NCBI GenBank assembly: GCA_046050405.1
Contig: JBJOPY010000192.1
Location: forward strand, 1 to 13,852
Length of the DNA: 13,852 nucleotides
Reading direction: 5' to 3'
Source of the DNA: JADKCL01 sp046050405
Lineage (GTDB): Bacteria; Bacteroidota; Bacteroidia; J057; JADKCL01
The notes under the pieces were generated by a model. That model was not told where the DNA came from and ran no database searches. It worked only from the letters and a program-made list of their open reading frames with translations. Positions 1-7,735 of this stretch are shown here, piece by piece. The first letter of the stretch is position 1. Each line of letters starts with the position of its first letter. A program made the translations under genes and the position numbers.

Positions 1-399
1 GAGGTCGGCAATCCGCCATCATTCACCCCCTATGTGGTTCTCGACAGCAGCAGGATTGTAACCTATCCGGAGGGGCTGGAACTGTACATCGTGAAATCAG
101 GCTGGGGCGATTATCCGCAAAATGGTGACAATGTACTGCTTCACTATCAGGGAATGCTTCAGAATGGCAGCGTCTTTGACGATTCATATCGCCGAGACGA
201 ACCCTTGGTGTTCAAGATGGGTTCCGGGCGCATCATCCCCGGCATGGAAGCCGGCCTGAAAAAAATCCGTTATGGAACCCAAGCGATACTGTCCATTCCC
301 CCAAGGCTAGGTTACGGTAGCGGAAAAGACAAGACGCCCTCAAACATTCCTCGAGATGCCACTCTGACATTTCACATTCACTTGCTGGGCAATTTCTGA
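1..399 (+). CDS. FKBP-type peptidyl-prolyl cis-trans isomerase, 3' part
   Basis: The reading frame is open from the first base, so the gene begins upstream of the window; only its last 132 codons are present. FKBP isomerases catalyse cis-trans isomerisation of Xaa-Pro bonds and assist folding; in Bacteroidota many are exported or lipid-anchored, but the N-terminus that would show this is missing. The visible part is a nearly complete FKBP domain: a segment GDNVLLHYQGML followed by G-S-V-F-D-D-S, then GSGRIIPGMEAGL (the central FKBP signature), IPPRLGYGSG, and a final strand LTFHIHLLGNF just before the stop. A GTG at 34 could serve as a start but lies inside continuous coding-like sequence, so an upstream start is more likely. 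The next gene starts 49 nt downstream. Family assignment is secure; subcellular location and substrate are not visible. Confidence 0.9.
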   Translation, partial: EVGNPPSFTPYVVLDSSRIVTYPEGLELYIVKSGWGDYPQNGDNVLLHYQGMLQNGSVFDDSYRRDEPLVFKMGSGRIIPGMEAGLKKIRYGTQAILSIPPRLGYGSGKDKTPSNIPRDATLTFHIHLLGNF

Positions 400-413
400 A
401 TCGAATGATGGGC

Positions 414-444
414 TTGAACCAAACGCATAGATTCCGTATATTTT
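414..444 (+). promoter_or_regulatory. Possible Bacteroidota promoter before the outer-membrane protein gene
   Basis: TTG (414-416), 20 nt, then TATATTTT (437-444). This fits the Bacteroidota pattern TTG-N17-23-TAnnTTTG with one mismatch in the -7 box. The box ends only 4 nt before the ATG at 449, so transcription would begin at or past the start codon; either the transcript is leaderless or the match is chance. Low confidence. Confidence 0.25.
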
Positions 445-448
445 CCAC

Positions 449-1165
449 ATGGTAAAGCGCATCCTCCCAGTCTTGATTCTCGCCCTCCCGCTCATGATGC
501 CGGCGCAGACGAAGACGCCCGCCGCTGGCGTGGCTTTTGGCTTGTTTGCGCATACCTTCGGGTTCGGTTTTGGCATGCAGTACATGGTCTTTCGAGGGAA
601 TTGGGACTATGTGATCGACCTGTCCCTCCAATCCTACAAGAATCCCCAGGAGCTCAAGATAAAAAGTGCCTACTCCGACCAGGGAGGGAAGGACTACGTC
701 TATGACAAACTGAATTATTGCTACGTCCTTGCGCCGACATTGGGCGTATCCAGAAGCTTGATCGCCCGCAACCTTTTCAACCGTGTTGGGATTAGCGGAT
801 CGATCTCCGCAGGCCCCTTGCTGGCACTCCTCAAACCCTATTATCTGGAGGTCGCCATTCCCTTCAACGGAAACCAGGCCAATTTGGAAACGGATAAATA
901 TGACCACACCAAGTACAACTATTCGAACATCTACGGTGTCGCAGATTACTTCTTGGGGATGAATGAAATCTCAATGGTGCCGGGCGCAAGGCTGAAGATG
1001 GCCACGATGGTGGACTTATCGGCAGGAACAGCCTATATTCGCGGCATCGAACTGGGGCTGTTTGCCGACATCTTTGCCAGAAAACTCCCCATGCTTGGTT
1101 TCACTGCCAATAGACAGTCGTTTTTTGGCGGTTCTGTTGCAATACTGATTGGAAACACCTGGTAA
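449..1165 (+). CDS. Predicted outer-membrane beta-barrel protein of unknown function
   Basis: I do not recognise a named family. The 238-residue product starts with a basic MVKR, a hydrophobic stretch over roughly residues 4-17 and a plausible signal peptidase I site near M-P-A-Q (about residue 19). The mature part is rich in glycine, tyrosine and phenylalanine with alternating hydrophobic residues, and it ends in W after a strand-like G-G-S-V-A-I-L-I-G-N-T-W. That is the usual C-terminal strand of an outer-membrane barrel. Length suggests roughly 8-12 strands. It lies 49 nt after the FKBP gene and its stop is 4 nt before the preferred lipA start, so it is probably co-transcribed with lipA, although no functional link is evident. 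The ATG at 449 gives a complete signal peptide. Role unknown; envelope location is inferred from sequence character only. Confidence 0.75.
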   Translation: MVKRILPVLILALPLMMPAQTKTPAAGVAFGLFAHTFGFGFGMQYMVFRGNWDYVIDLSLQSYKNPQELKIKSAYSDQGGKDYVYDKLNYCYVLAPTLGVSRSLIARNLFNRVGISGSISAGPLLALLKPYYLEVAIPFNGNQANLETDKYDHTKYNYSNIYGVADYFLGMNEISMVPGARLKMATMVDLSAGTAYIRGIELGLFADIFARKLPMLGFTANRQSFFGGSVAILIGNTW

Positions 1166-1169
1166 CAGC

Positions 1170-2045
1170 ATGATAGAGCTCCCCGTAATCAGTCAAAACA
1201 TGCCCGGAAATGGCAAACGCCCGGATTGGTTGCGGGTCAAGCTACCCTATGGGAAGGCATTTACCGATTTGCGCGGCATCATCGACGAAAACAAGCTCCA
1301 TACCGTCTGCGAAAGCGCCCGGTGCCCAAACATGGGCGAATGCTGGGGTGCCGGAACTGCAACCTTCATGATTCTCGGCAATGTCTGCACAAGGTCATGT
1401 GGATTCTGTGCCGTGGCGACAGGGCGTCCTACCGAGTATGACCAAGAGGAACCCTTCCGCGTGGCAGAAGCCATCAGCCTGATGAAGGTCAAGCATGCTG
1501 TCATTACCTCAGTCAACCGTGACGAGCTGGCTGACCGAGGGATGGGAATCTGGGCCGAGACAGTCCGACAAGTCAGAAGGCTGAGTCCTCAGACCACGCT
1601 GGAGACCCTCATTCCTGATGTGAAGGGCAACTGGGAGGCCCTTCAGCTCATGCTCGATGCGGCGCCTGAGGTGATTTCGCACAATATGGAAACGGTGGAG
1701 CGCCTGTACAGGCGCGTGCGCCCGCAAGCCAAGTACGATCGTAGCCTTGAGCAGATTCAGCGTACAAAAGCTGCGGGCATCCGTACCAAATCCGGTGTCA
1801 TGGTGGGCCTCGGGGAAACCGTTGCCGAAATCTACCAGATCATGGAAGACCTATTACACCATGGATGCGATGTGATCACGATCGGCCAGTATCTTCAGCC
1901 CACCAAGATGCATCTGCCCGTACATGAGTTCATTCACCCGGATCTATTCGCACACTACCGCGAGAAAGGGTTGTCCATGGGGTTCGCTTTCGTGGAAAGC
2001 GGCCCCCTTGTCCGTTCCAGCTACCACGCAGAACGCCACATCTAG
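1170..2045 (+). CDS. lipA: Lipoyl synthase
   Basis: Radical-SAM enzyme that inserts two sulfur atoms into protein-bound octanoyl chains, making the lipoyl cofactor of pyruvate and 2-oxoglutarate dehydrogenases and the glycine cleavage system; cytosolic. Both iron-sulfur sites are visible: the auxiliary-cluster cysteines C47, C52 and C58 (CESARCPNMGEC) and the radical-SAM triad C73, C77, C80 (CTRSCGFC). The conserved RSSYHAE motif stands at residues 282-288, next to the C-terminus, as in the family. Length is 291 residues, normal. The ATG at 1170 (M-I-E-L-P-V-I) is chosen over an in-frame ATG at 1149, which lies inside the preceding gene, and one at 1200, which would shorten the N-terminus. 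The upstream stop codon is 4 nt away, suggesting translational coupling. All key residues are present, so the enzyme should be active. Confidence 0.97.
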   Translation: MIELPVISQNMPGNGKRPDWLRVKLPYGKAFTDLRGIIDENKLHTVCESARCPNMGECWGAGTATFMILGNVCTRSCGFCAVATGRPTEYDQEEPFRVAEAISLMKVKHAVITSVNRDELADRGMGIWAETVRQVRRLSPQTTLETLIPDVKGNWEALQLMLDAAPEVISHNMETVERLYRRVRPQAKYDRSLEQIQRTKAAGIRTKSGVMVGLGETVAEIYQIMEDLLHHGCDVITIGQYLQPTKMHLPVHEFIHPDLFAHYREKGLSMGFAFVESGPLVRSSYHAERHI

Positions 2046-2326
2046 GAATCCTCTTCGCCCTAGGCCCCGATAAGATCCTGGACGATCTGAGCAATGGAAA
2101 GAAGACCGGAACCTACTCAAGGAATGATTGAAAGCGGATTTCATCGCTTGTTTTGCAATCAGACTGCGTAATCGATCGCAATCATTTCATTTGGAATAGA
2201 AGTGGTAAAATGTAAAATTGCCATTGATTTATGACTGATCACCATTTGTAGGCAGAAAATCAGAGGCAATGTTTGTATGCCACATTTTTAATTCCTTTTT
2301 TTGACAGTTATTGTAGGCAAAATTTA
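2046..2326. other. Intergenic region, AT-rich, with promoter candidate
   Basis: No credible gene. The first part holds a weak hairpin (AAGCG 2132-2136 with CGCTT 2145-2149, 8-nt loop) followed by GTTTT, which might end lipA transcription but is too short to call. GCAATCA occurs twice between about 2155 and 2190. From about 2190 the sequence becomes clearly AT-rich and contains the promoter candidate listed separately. Confidence 0.6.
2245..2275 (+). promoter_or_regulatory. Candidate promoter of the T9SS-secreted protein gene
   Basis: TTTG (2245-2248), a 19-nt spacer, then AATGTTTG (2268-2275). This matches the Bacteroidota arrangement TTTG-N~19-TAnnTTTG except for the first base of the -7 box. 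Transcription would start near 2282, leaving a leader of about 45 nt before the ATG at 2327. Placement in the AT-rich part of the intergenic region supports it. Confidence 0.35.
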
Positions 2327-5065
2327 ATGGGAAATATGAGAAAACCGACGATTTTACTCGTTTCTGCAATTGTTTTACTGATTTTGGGAAACAATGGCAT
2401 CATGGCACAGTGGCCTCCTTCATGGGAGGAGATCGGTCCCAGCAATACTGGAAATCATGTCCGTGCAATGGTTGTGGATAACAATCACAAGGTCTGGGCT
2501 GGCTCTCTCGGGGGTGGTCTGTGGACTTCCACCAACAATGGAAGCTCTTGGGACCAAGTCGCCAGCTTTTCAGAAAAAGAAAATTTGAACGTGTCCTGCA
2601 TCGCCATTGACGGAAACAAGATCTACGTCGGCACAGGATCCACCTACTTCTACAGGCCTGAACAGACCTGGGGAGGGAACTGGGCTGCGGATTCCATCAG
2701 GAAGGTGCAGAACGGGTACCTCAGAATGACGGACCAGCCGGGAGAAGGCGTCCTTGTTTCCACGGACGGCGGTGCCACGTGGGATCACGACAATGGAACG
2801 TGGAATTCAGGTTCCGTCCCACTCACTGGCGATTTCGTTTCCATCCAAGCAGTGGCTTCCGAAAACGGAATCACCCTCATCGCATCACTGTCAGGCCTCT
2901 ATCGCAGCACAGATGCAGACCTTGCCAACGTGGCCAAATGCCAAGGGACGAACAGGTTCATGACGGGAGTGATCACGGATATAGATTTCGGAAACAATGG
3001 AGTCGTATATGCGTGCACCAGGGACTCCGTCTACCGCTCCACAGACGGAGGGCTTACGTTTGGGAAGGGCATCAACGACCTCTTCCCGAAAGGAACCCAA
3101 GCGCCGAACAACCGCATCGCAGGCCATCGCGGCCAGATCGCCGTGGCGCCGTCCAACCGTGATGTCATGTATTTCACAGGTGTCAATGACATCAACGGCA
3201 ACTGCACAGGTGTTTGGAAATCGACTGACAACGGCTACACCTGGGCCAGCATTTCGCCCTTTGAATCCGCAGTCTTCAATCCGTTCCAGAACAAAGGATT
3301 GTATGGAATGTTTCTCGGGGTCGCCCCGCGCAACCCTGACCACGTGTTCATTGGCGGGGCCAAGTCATTTTACTTCACCCCTGCGGAAGGCTGGAAGACT
3401 GCTGCCTCGCATGCCAACATTCCCGGCTTCAACACCCGCTACATGCCTACACCCTCACTGTGCATCGCCTTCGATCCCAATTCCGACTCCACGTTTTTCG
3501 TGGGAACGGACGATGAGATCGTAAGAACCTTCAACTTGGGTCGCACCTACTCCTCTGCCAGTAGAGGGTTCAACAATGCCCATCTGTACGGTATCAGCCC
3601 CTCACCAACATTTCAGGTCTTGGTTTCAGATCGTTTCCATGGGGTCTCCTTGAGCACCAACGGGAGGTCCGACCCCAATCAACGGCAATTCAACAATATC
3701 TATACCGCTGACTCCTCAGGAGGCGGAATCGCCCGCTGGTCCGTCACCCATCCCCAATTCATGGTGGTGGCAGTGGGTCGTGACCGTGGCTTGAAGCGAT
3801 CCGTGACGGATGGAGTGAGCTATGAAGAGTTCTACGGGCCACCGACCGACTCGTTAAGTCCATGCTCGGATCCGGCGGACACATTGAACATGTATATCCA
3901 CCGAAAGGGGCCTAACAGCAAGCCCGAGGGCATACGTGACAGGTCCACAGCACCCATCATGCCTTTCTGCTTCGACGAATACATCGAACCCGCATCTCTT
4001 TCTGATGATACGCTTATCCTGAAGACCCCTTCTTACCTCTTCCTCGCCGGAGGGAACTTCATCTGGGTGTGCCAAAACCCATTTGGCGGAATCGATTCTT
4101 TGCCGACATGGAACCGTGTCTCCAGAGATTTCATCCAGCAAGATCTTCCCTATGGCAGGAAGAAATACTTCACCGCCATTGCCGCCACTGGAGATGCCGA
4201 TCATTATGTATTTGTCGGTACGAACAACGGGGAGATTGTCAGGCTGCGCGGAGCCCACGACCCGCAGCAATTCTGCGACTCTGTCGATGCAGTACGGATC
4301 AGTACTGGACAGGGTCTCCCGAATCGATGGATCAGCGACATTGAAGTGGATCCCACGAACACGAGCAACCTCCTCGTGACCTTCGCCGGATTTCCGGCAG
4401 GCGATGACCGGGTCTATATCTGCAACAACGCAAAGGATTCCGCTCCGATATTCCGCAGCCTGCAGGGAAATCTCCCGCCCGATCTTCCCGTCCATTCTGC
4501 CGCCTTCCATCCCGATCCCACCCAAAAATCCATCTTGATCGGAACCGAAAAGGGCATCTATGGAACGACGGACGACTACGAATCGGCAGGGGGCGTCAGT
4601 TGGTCGTTTGTCGGTTCAGACATCGGCATCGTACCTGTAACCGACATCGCTTATCGTCGCTGGTACATGGAGTTCTCGGATCCAGCCAATTACCACTACG
4701 CACCAGACAACACGGTTTTCGTCGCAACGAACGGACGGGGCGCCTTCAAATCCACCAGTCTTGTTTCCAGGCCTGAAGGGGTCGTATCATCCAGTGGCAT
4801 CAGGCTCAAGGCAGTCCCCAACCCAACCGTGAAATCCACCGCGCTCACCTTTGACCTCCCGCAGGCAACGCACGTGAAACTCAGTGCATTCGGAATCGAT
4901 GGTCGCCCGGTGGCGGAACTGACCGATTCACAGTTCGGTGCCGGCCAATCCTCCGTAGATTTCAATACGCAAGACCTGCCGGCCGGCATCTATTTGATTG
5001 CCGCCCAATTCAGCAACGCCAATGGGATCTTCCTGAGCAATCTCAGGGTGGTGGTCATCAAGTAA
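2327..5065 (+). CDS. Secreted Asp-box/BNR-repeat protein with T9SS type A sorting domain
   Basis: A 912-residue secreted or surface protein. Residues 4-27 are a signal peptide (basic M-R-K-P, hydrophobic core, cleavage likely after I-M-A). The body contains Asp-box (BNR-like) motifs typical of seven-bladed beta-propellers of the sialidase/sortilin type: WTSTNNGSSW (66-75), VSTDGGATW (144-152), YRSTDGGLTF (236-245) and WKSTDNGYTW (297-306), with weaker ones later. Residues 827-912 form a Por secretion sorting domain: V-P-N-P, then IDGRPVAEL, LPAGIYLI and a final VVVIK. Such domains are removed after type IX secretion and the cargo is often attached to the cell surface. No catalytic motif was recognised, so an enzyme or adhesin role cannot be assigned. 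Start: ATG at 2327 or 2336 both keep the signal peptide; the upstream TTG at 2273 would add 18 residues overlapping the promoter candidate and is unlikely. The gene stands alone, between a promoter candidate and a strong terminator. Confidence 0.9.
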   Translation: MGNMRKPTILLVSAIVLLILGNNGIMAQWPPSWEEIGPSNTGNHVRAMVVDNNHKVWAGSLGGGLWTSTNNGSSWDQVASFSEKENLNVSCIAIDGNKIYVGTGSTYFYRPEQTWGGNWAADSIRKVQNGYLRMTDQPGEGVLVSTDGGATWDHDNGTWNSGSVPLTGDFVSIQAVASENGITLIASLSGLYRSTDADLANVAKCQGTNRFMTGVITDIDFGNNGVVYACTRDSVYRSTDGGLTFGKGINDLFPKGTQAPNNRIAGHRGQIAVAPSNRDVMYFTGVNDINGNCTGVWKSTDNGYTWASISPFESAVFNPFQNKGLYGMFLGVAPRNPDHVFIGGAKSFYFTPAEGWKTAASHANIPGFNTRYMPTPSLCIAFDPNSDSTFFVGTDDEIVRTFNLGRTYSSASRGFNNAHLYGISPSPTFQVLVSDRFHGVSLSTNGRSDPNQRQFNNIYTADSSGGGIARWSVTHPQFMVVAVGRDRGLKRSVTDGVSYEEFYGPPTDSLSPCSDPADTLNMYIHRKGPNSKPEGIRDRSTAPIMPFCFDEYIEPASLSDDTLILKTPSYLFLAGGNFIWVCQNPFGGIDSLPTWNRVSRDFIQQDLPYGRKKYFTAIAATGDADHYVFVGTNNGEIVRLRGAHDPQQFCDSVDAVRISTGQGLPNRWISDIEVDPTNTSNLLVTFAGFPAGDDRVYICNNAKDSAPIFRSLQGNLPPDLPVHSAAFHPDPTQKSILIGTEKGIYGTTDDYESAGGVSWSFVGSDIGIVPVTDIAYRRWYMEFSDPANYHYAPDNTVFVATNGRGAFKSTSLVSRPEGVVSSSGIRLKAVPNPTVKSTALTFDLPQATHVKLSAFGIDGRPVAELTDSQFGAGQSSVDFNTQDLPAGIYLIAAQFSNANGIFLSNLRVVVIK

Positions 5066-5087
5066 TCCTCCAGGATATCCATCTCAA

Positions 5088-5128
5088 AAAAAGGGTGGCC
5101 TGGCTACAGCAGCCAGGCCACCCTTTTT
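5088..5128 (+). terminator. Strong rho-independent terminator
   Basis: Perfect 18-bp inverted repeat (5088-5105 and 5111-5128) with a 5-nt ACAGC loop, GC-rich in the middle, flanked by A5 on the left and T5 on the right. It begins 23 nt after the stop codon at 5065 and separates the secreted-protein gene from the phosphatase gene. Because of the A/T flanks it could work in both directions, though no minus-strand gene here needs it. Confidence 0.92.
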
Positions 5129-5129
5129 A

Positions 5130-5137
5130 TATATTTG
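5130..5137 (+). promoter_or_regulatory. -7 promoter box TATATTTG before the phosphatase gene
   Basis: TATATTTG matches TAnnTTTG exactly and continues as CAG. It sits directly after the terminator hairpin and 34 nt before the ATG at 5172. No TTG was found at the expected -33 distance, which falls inside the hairpin. Two similar elements occur before the next two genes. Confidence 0.45.
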
Positions 5138-5171
5138 CAGGCTGTTATGCTTTAAGCGGAGAATGTTTTCG

Positions 5172-5663
5172 ATGAAAACAATAATGATCGCACGCCATGC
5201 CAAGAGTGACTGGGGAATGGGTTTTCCGGATCATGACCGGCCTCTCAGCAGCCGAGGCAAGAAGGATGCGCCCCGCATGGGACGCGCCATCAACGGGCTC
5301 GGTTTCCTTCCTGATTTGATCGTGACCTCTTCGGCCGTGCGGGCAAAGGCCACTGCTGACAAGGTCGCGAAGGAAGTGGGTTATCAGCAGCCGCTCATCG
5401 TCGATCCACGTCTTTATGGGGCTGGGCATGAAGCGGTCGCCTTGATGCTGCAAGCTCTGCCCGACAAGGTCGGCAAAGCGATGATCTTCGGGCATAATCC
5501 CATTCTGGAGCAATTGGTCGCCCATCTCCTTCAGATGGCAGGCGGCATTGTGATCCCTACATCCGGAATGGTCTGCATGGAAGCCCAAATCCAATCGTGG
5601 GCTGACCTGGCGCCCGGGCAGTGCCGTCTCAAGTGGTTTCTCATTCCCAAACTGCTCCCCTAA
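5172..5663 (+). CDS. SixA-like histidine phosphatase family protein
   Basis: Member of the histidine phosphatase (phosphoglycerate mutase-like) superfamily, small SixA type. SixA of E. coli removes phosphate from phosphohistidine in signalling or phosphotransfer proteins; the substrate here is unknown. The catalytic RHA motif is at R8-H9 (ARHAKSDW), followed by DHDRPLSSRG, a conserved arginine R57 in SSAVRAKATA and the second catalytic histidine H108 in IFGHNP. At 163 residues it is the normal length for SixA proteins. ATG 5172 is preferred over ATG 5163 because GGAGA (5158-5162) lies 9 nt before 5172 but directly abuts 5163, and because family members usually begin M-K-x-I/L just before the RHA strand. 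Cytosolic, with no signal peptide. It is probably the first gene of a co-directional group with the two SDR genes downstream. Confidence 0.9.
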   Translation: MKTIMIARHAKSDWGMGFPDHDRPLSSRGKKDAPRMGRAINGLGFLPDLIVTSSAVRAKATADKVAKEVGYQQPLIVDPRLYGAGHEAVALMLQALPDKVGKAMIFGHNPILEQLVAHLLQMAGGIVIPTSGMVCMEAQIQSWADLAPGQCRLKWFLIPKLLP

Positions 5664-5688
5664 GCGGCAATCATGGTATGTACATTCT

Positions 5689-5696
5689 TAAAATTG
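5689..5696 (+). promoter_or_regulatory. Possible -7 box TAAAATTG before the epimerase gene
   Basis: TAAAATTG, one mismatch from TAnnTTTG, again followed by CAG. It ends 7 nt before the ATG at 5704, implying a very short or leaderless transcript. Supported mainly by its likeness to the elements at 5130 and 6840. Confidence 0.3.
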
Positions 5697-5703
5697 CAGT
5701 GAA

Positions 5704-6714
5704 ATGAAGATCTTGGTAACAGGGGCAAACGGGTTTCTGGGCAGTGCCTTGATCCGTCGGTTGGTGCTGCAAGGCCACGAGGTCTGCGCGATGGTGCAGC
5801 GCGTTGGGGAAAATCCCGATCTACAATCGCCCAACATAATCGAAATCAAGGGGGATGTGAGAAACAAGGAGTCTTTGGCCAAAGCCATGCAGGGCGTGCA
5901 CCAGGTCTATCATCTCGCAGCATTGGCCACAGACTGGGCAGCCGACCCGCATGACTTCTACTCCATCAATGCCATAGGAACGGCCAACGTGCTGGAAGCT
6001 GCCCGGAATGCCGGGGTAAAGAGGATCGTCCATGTTTCCACCGCAGGGGTGATCGGCCCGCCCGACCCGGAGGACATCCAGCCCGTGGATGAAGACCACA
6101 TTCGCTCAATCGGATTCTTTCTCGACTACGAAGCCTCAAAGGCCATCGCCGAGAACCGGGTGTTGCGGTACGTGCTTCAGGGCATGGACATCGTAATTGT
6201 AAGCCCGACCCGCATCTACGGCCCCGGCCTTCTCAGACGCAAGAATGGCTACCTCATCCTCATCAACAGCTATCTCAGGCGGCGGTTCGTTTTCTTCCCG
6301 GGCATCAAAACCCCAATCGCGAACTTCGTACACGTCGACGACGTGGTGGAAGGCCTTGTCTTGGCGATGGAGCACGGCAGGAGCGGGGAGTCCTATCTGA
6401 TCGGTGGTTCCAATGTCACCTTCCCGCAGCTGTTTGAAACCCTGGCCAAGGTCACCGGCAAGAAAAGAACCACCATTCCCATTCCACCTTGGGTCATGGG
6501 GCTGGTGGCACGGATCAGTGGATTGGTCTCCCTCCTCACGGGAAATCCGCCTTTGCTCACCATGACCTATTTGCGCAGGGCAAGATTTTCCTGGCCAGTT
6601 TCCTGCAACAAGGCATTTCGCGAATTGGGATATTCGCCGATGGACTATGAATTCGCCATAGGCAAGACCGTCGGATGGCTGGAGGAAGAGCGAAAACAAG
6701 GGCGAATCCGTTGA
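5704..6714 (+). CDS. NAD-dependent epimerase/dehydratase family protein (extended SDR)
   Basis: Extended short-chain dehydrogenase/reductase of 336 residues, likely NAD(P)-dependent and cytosolic. The nucleotide-binding motif TGANGFLG (residues 6-13) follows the first beta strand directly, so ATG 5704 is the right start. The acidic pair in GDVRN and the family motif YHLAALA follow. Catalytic residues are S112 (HVSTAG), Y142 and K146 (YEASK). The motif SPTRIYGPG and a later HVDDVVEGL are typical of the dihydroflavonol-4-reductase / 3-beta-hydroxysteroid dehydrogenase / HpnA-like branch rather than the sugar-nucleotide epimerases proper. Substrate cannot be read from the sequence. It lies 40 nt after the phosphatase gene. 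A second, classical SDR follows 169 nt downstream; the two are from different SDR branches and are not tandem duplicates. Confidence 0.9.
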   Translation: MKILVTGANGFLGSALIRRLVLQGHEVCAMVQRVGENPDLQSPNIIEIKGDVRNKESLAKAMQGVHQVYHLAALATDWAADPHDFYSINAIGTANVLEAARNAGVKRIVHVSTAGVIGPPDPEDIQPVDEDHIRSIGFFLDYEASKAIAENRVLRYVLQGMDIVIVSPTRIYGPGLLRRKNGYLILINSYLRRRFVFFPGIKTPIANFVHVDDVVEGLVLAMEHGRSGESYLIGGSNVTFPQLFETLAKVTGKKRTTIPIPPWVMGLVARISGLVSLLTGNPPLLTMTYLRRARFSWPVSCNKAFRELGYSPMDYEFAIGKTVGWLEEERKQGRIR

Positions 6715-6839
6715 GCTCTTGTTTTCCGATGCGGAATCGGCGGGGATCTCCTCAGGCACACACTTGTGATATGATTGGGGCGCTTCCTTGGACTGGAAAA
6801 GTCCACAACAGATAGGTGTGAATATACCCTATGAATTCG

Positions 6840-6847
6840 GATATTTG
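6840..6847 (+). promoter_or_regulatory. Possible -7 box GATATTTG before the SDR gene
   Basis: GATATTTG, one mismatch from TAnnTTTG, followed by CAG and lying 36 nt before the ATG at 6884. A small hairpin (TGGACT 6789-6794 with AGTCCA 6800-6805) stands about 35 nt upstream. The box supports separate transcription of the SDR gene and argues against in-frame starts upstream of it. Confidence 0.35.
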
Positions 6848-6883
6848 CAGCAGGATCCGTCTGAAGCAACCCATGGCACAGAA

Positions 6884-7735
6884 ATGAAAGCAGCAGGAAA
6901 AGGTTTTGCCCTGATCACAGGTGCGAGTCGAGGCATCGGAAAAGGATTTGCAAAGGAGTGTGCGTGCATGGGTTACGACCTCGCTTTGGTTTCCCTCGAT
7001 GGGGATGGCCTTCCTGAACTGGCAGCTGAGCTCGTGGGAAGATTCAAAGTAGCTGTCAAGACATTGGAAACTGACCTCGCAGATGCTGACGCAGCCAATG
7101 TAGTCATGGACTGGGTGGAGACCGAAGGCCTGCAGATTACTCTGCTTGTCAACAATGCGGGGCTCGGTTCCGTGGGTCCCTTCGACGCCACAGATCAGCG
7201 CAAGCATGCGGCCATGCTGACACTGAACATGCAGACACCCTACTTTCTCATGCGAAGGCTGATGCCCATGCTACAGCAGCAGGACCAGGCATACGTGATC
7301 AATATTTCCAGCCAAGCGGCCTTCTACCCGATTCCATTCAAGGCGACTTACTCTGCCAGCAAGTCATTCCTGATGTACCTTTCCCTTTCCACGGAGTATG
7401 AACTGCGCGGCAGCAATGTCCACGTTTGTGTCGTCTGCCCGAGTGGTGTGAAAACCAGCCCCGCGATACGGGAGCGAATCGAGTCTGCAGGCCTGTTGTC
7501 CCGCCTTGTCGCACTTGAACCGGAGGATGTCGCGAAAATTTCCTTGCGCAATGCTTTGAAGAAGAGGCGGCTGATCATCCCCGGAACTCTCAACCGAATG
7601 AGCTACTATGCAACCCTGATGCTACCGGATTTCGTCAAGATGGCCTTCATCGCGAGTAAACTGAAGAAAAATCAATTCGACACCCCGGAGCCATCCTATC
7701 AGCAGAATCTCGGTACGCCCATCTCCAATGGCTGA
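6884..7735 (+). CDS. Short-chain dehydrogenase/reductase (classical SDR)
   Basis: NAD(P)-dependent oxidoreductase of 283 residues with all classical SDR features: cofactor motif TGASRGIG (12-19), NNAG (90-93), ISS strand with catalytic serine S142/S143, and active-site Y156-x3-K160 in ATYSASK. Residues after 185 (CPSGVKTSP) match the usual P-G/S motif, and the C-terminal 80 residues contain a basic L-K-K-R-R-L-I-I-P-G segment found in DltE-like and 3-ketoacyl reductase-like SDRs; the substrate is unknown. The frame is open upstream to a TTG at 6788, but that extension contains a promoter-like box and does not resemble SDR sequence, so ATG 6884 is chosen. The stop codon lies inside a perfect 15-bp inverted repeat (7726-7762). 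Confidence 0.9.
   Translation: MKAAGKGFALITGASRGIGKGFAKECACMGYDLALVSLDGDGLPELAAELVGRFKVAVKTLETDLADADAANVVMDWVETEGLQITLLVNNAGLGSVGPFDATDQRKHAAMLTLNMQTPYFLMRRLMPMLQQQDQAYVINISSQAAFYPIPFKATYSASKSFLMYLSLSTEYELRGSNVHVCVVCPSGVKTSPAIRERIESAGLLSRLVALEPEDVAKISLRNALKKRRLIIPGTLNRMSYYATLMLPDFVKMAFIASKLKKNQFDTPEPSYQQNLGTPISNG

Noticed and set aside
233..907. Minus-strand open frame of 224 codons across the FKBP and outer-membrane protein genes
   Set aside because: It spans two plus-strand genes and the gap between them; composition is that of an antisense shadow.
2132..2154. Possible terminator after lipA
   Set aside because: The stem is only 5 bp with an 8-nt loop and a four-T run; too weak to call.
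2891..3343. Minus-strand open frame of 150 codons inside the secreted-protein gene
   Set aside because: Antisense shadow of strongly supported coding sequence with Asp-box motifs.
6788..6883. TTG-initiated N-terminal extension of the SDR
   Set aside because: It does not resemble SDR sequence and contains a promoter-like box; the ATG at 6884 directly precedes the first SDR strand.
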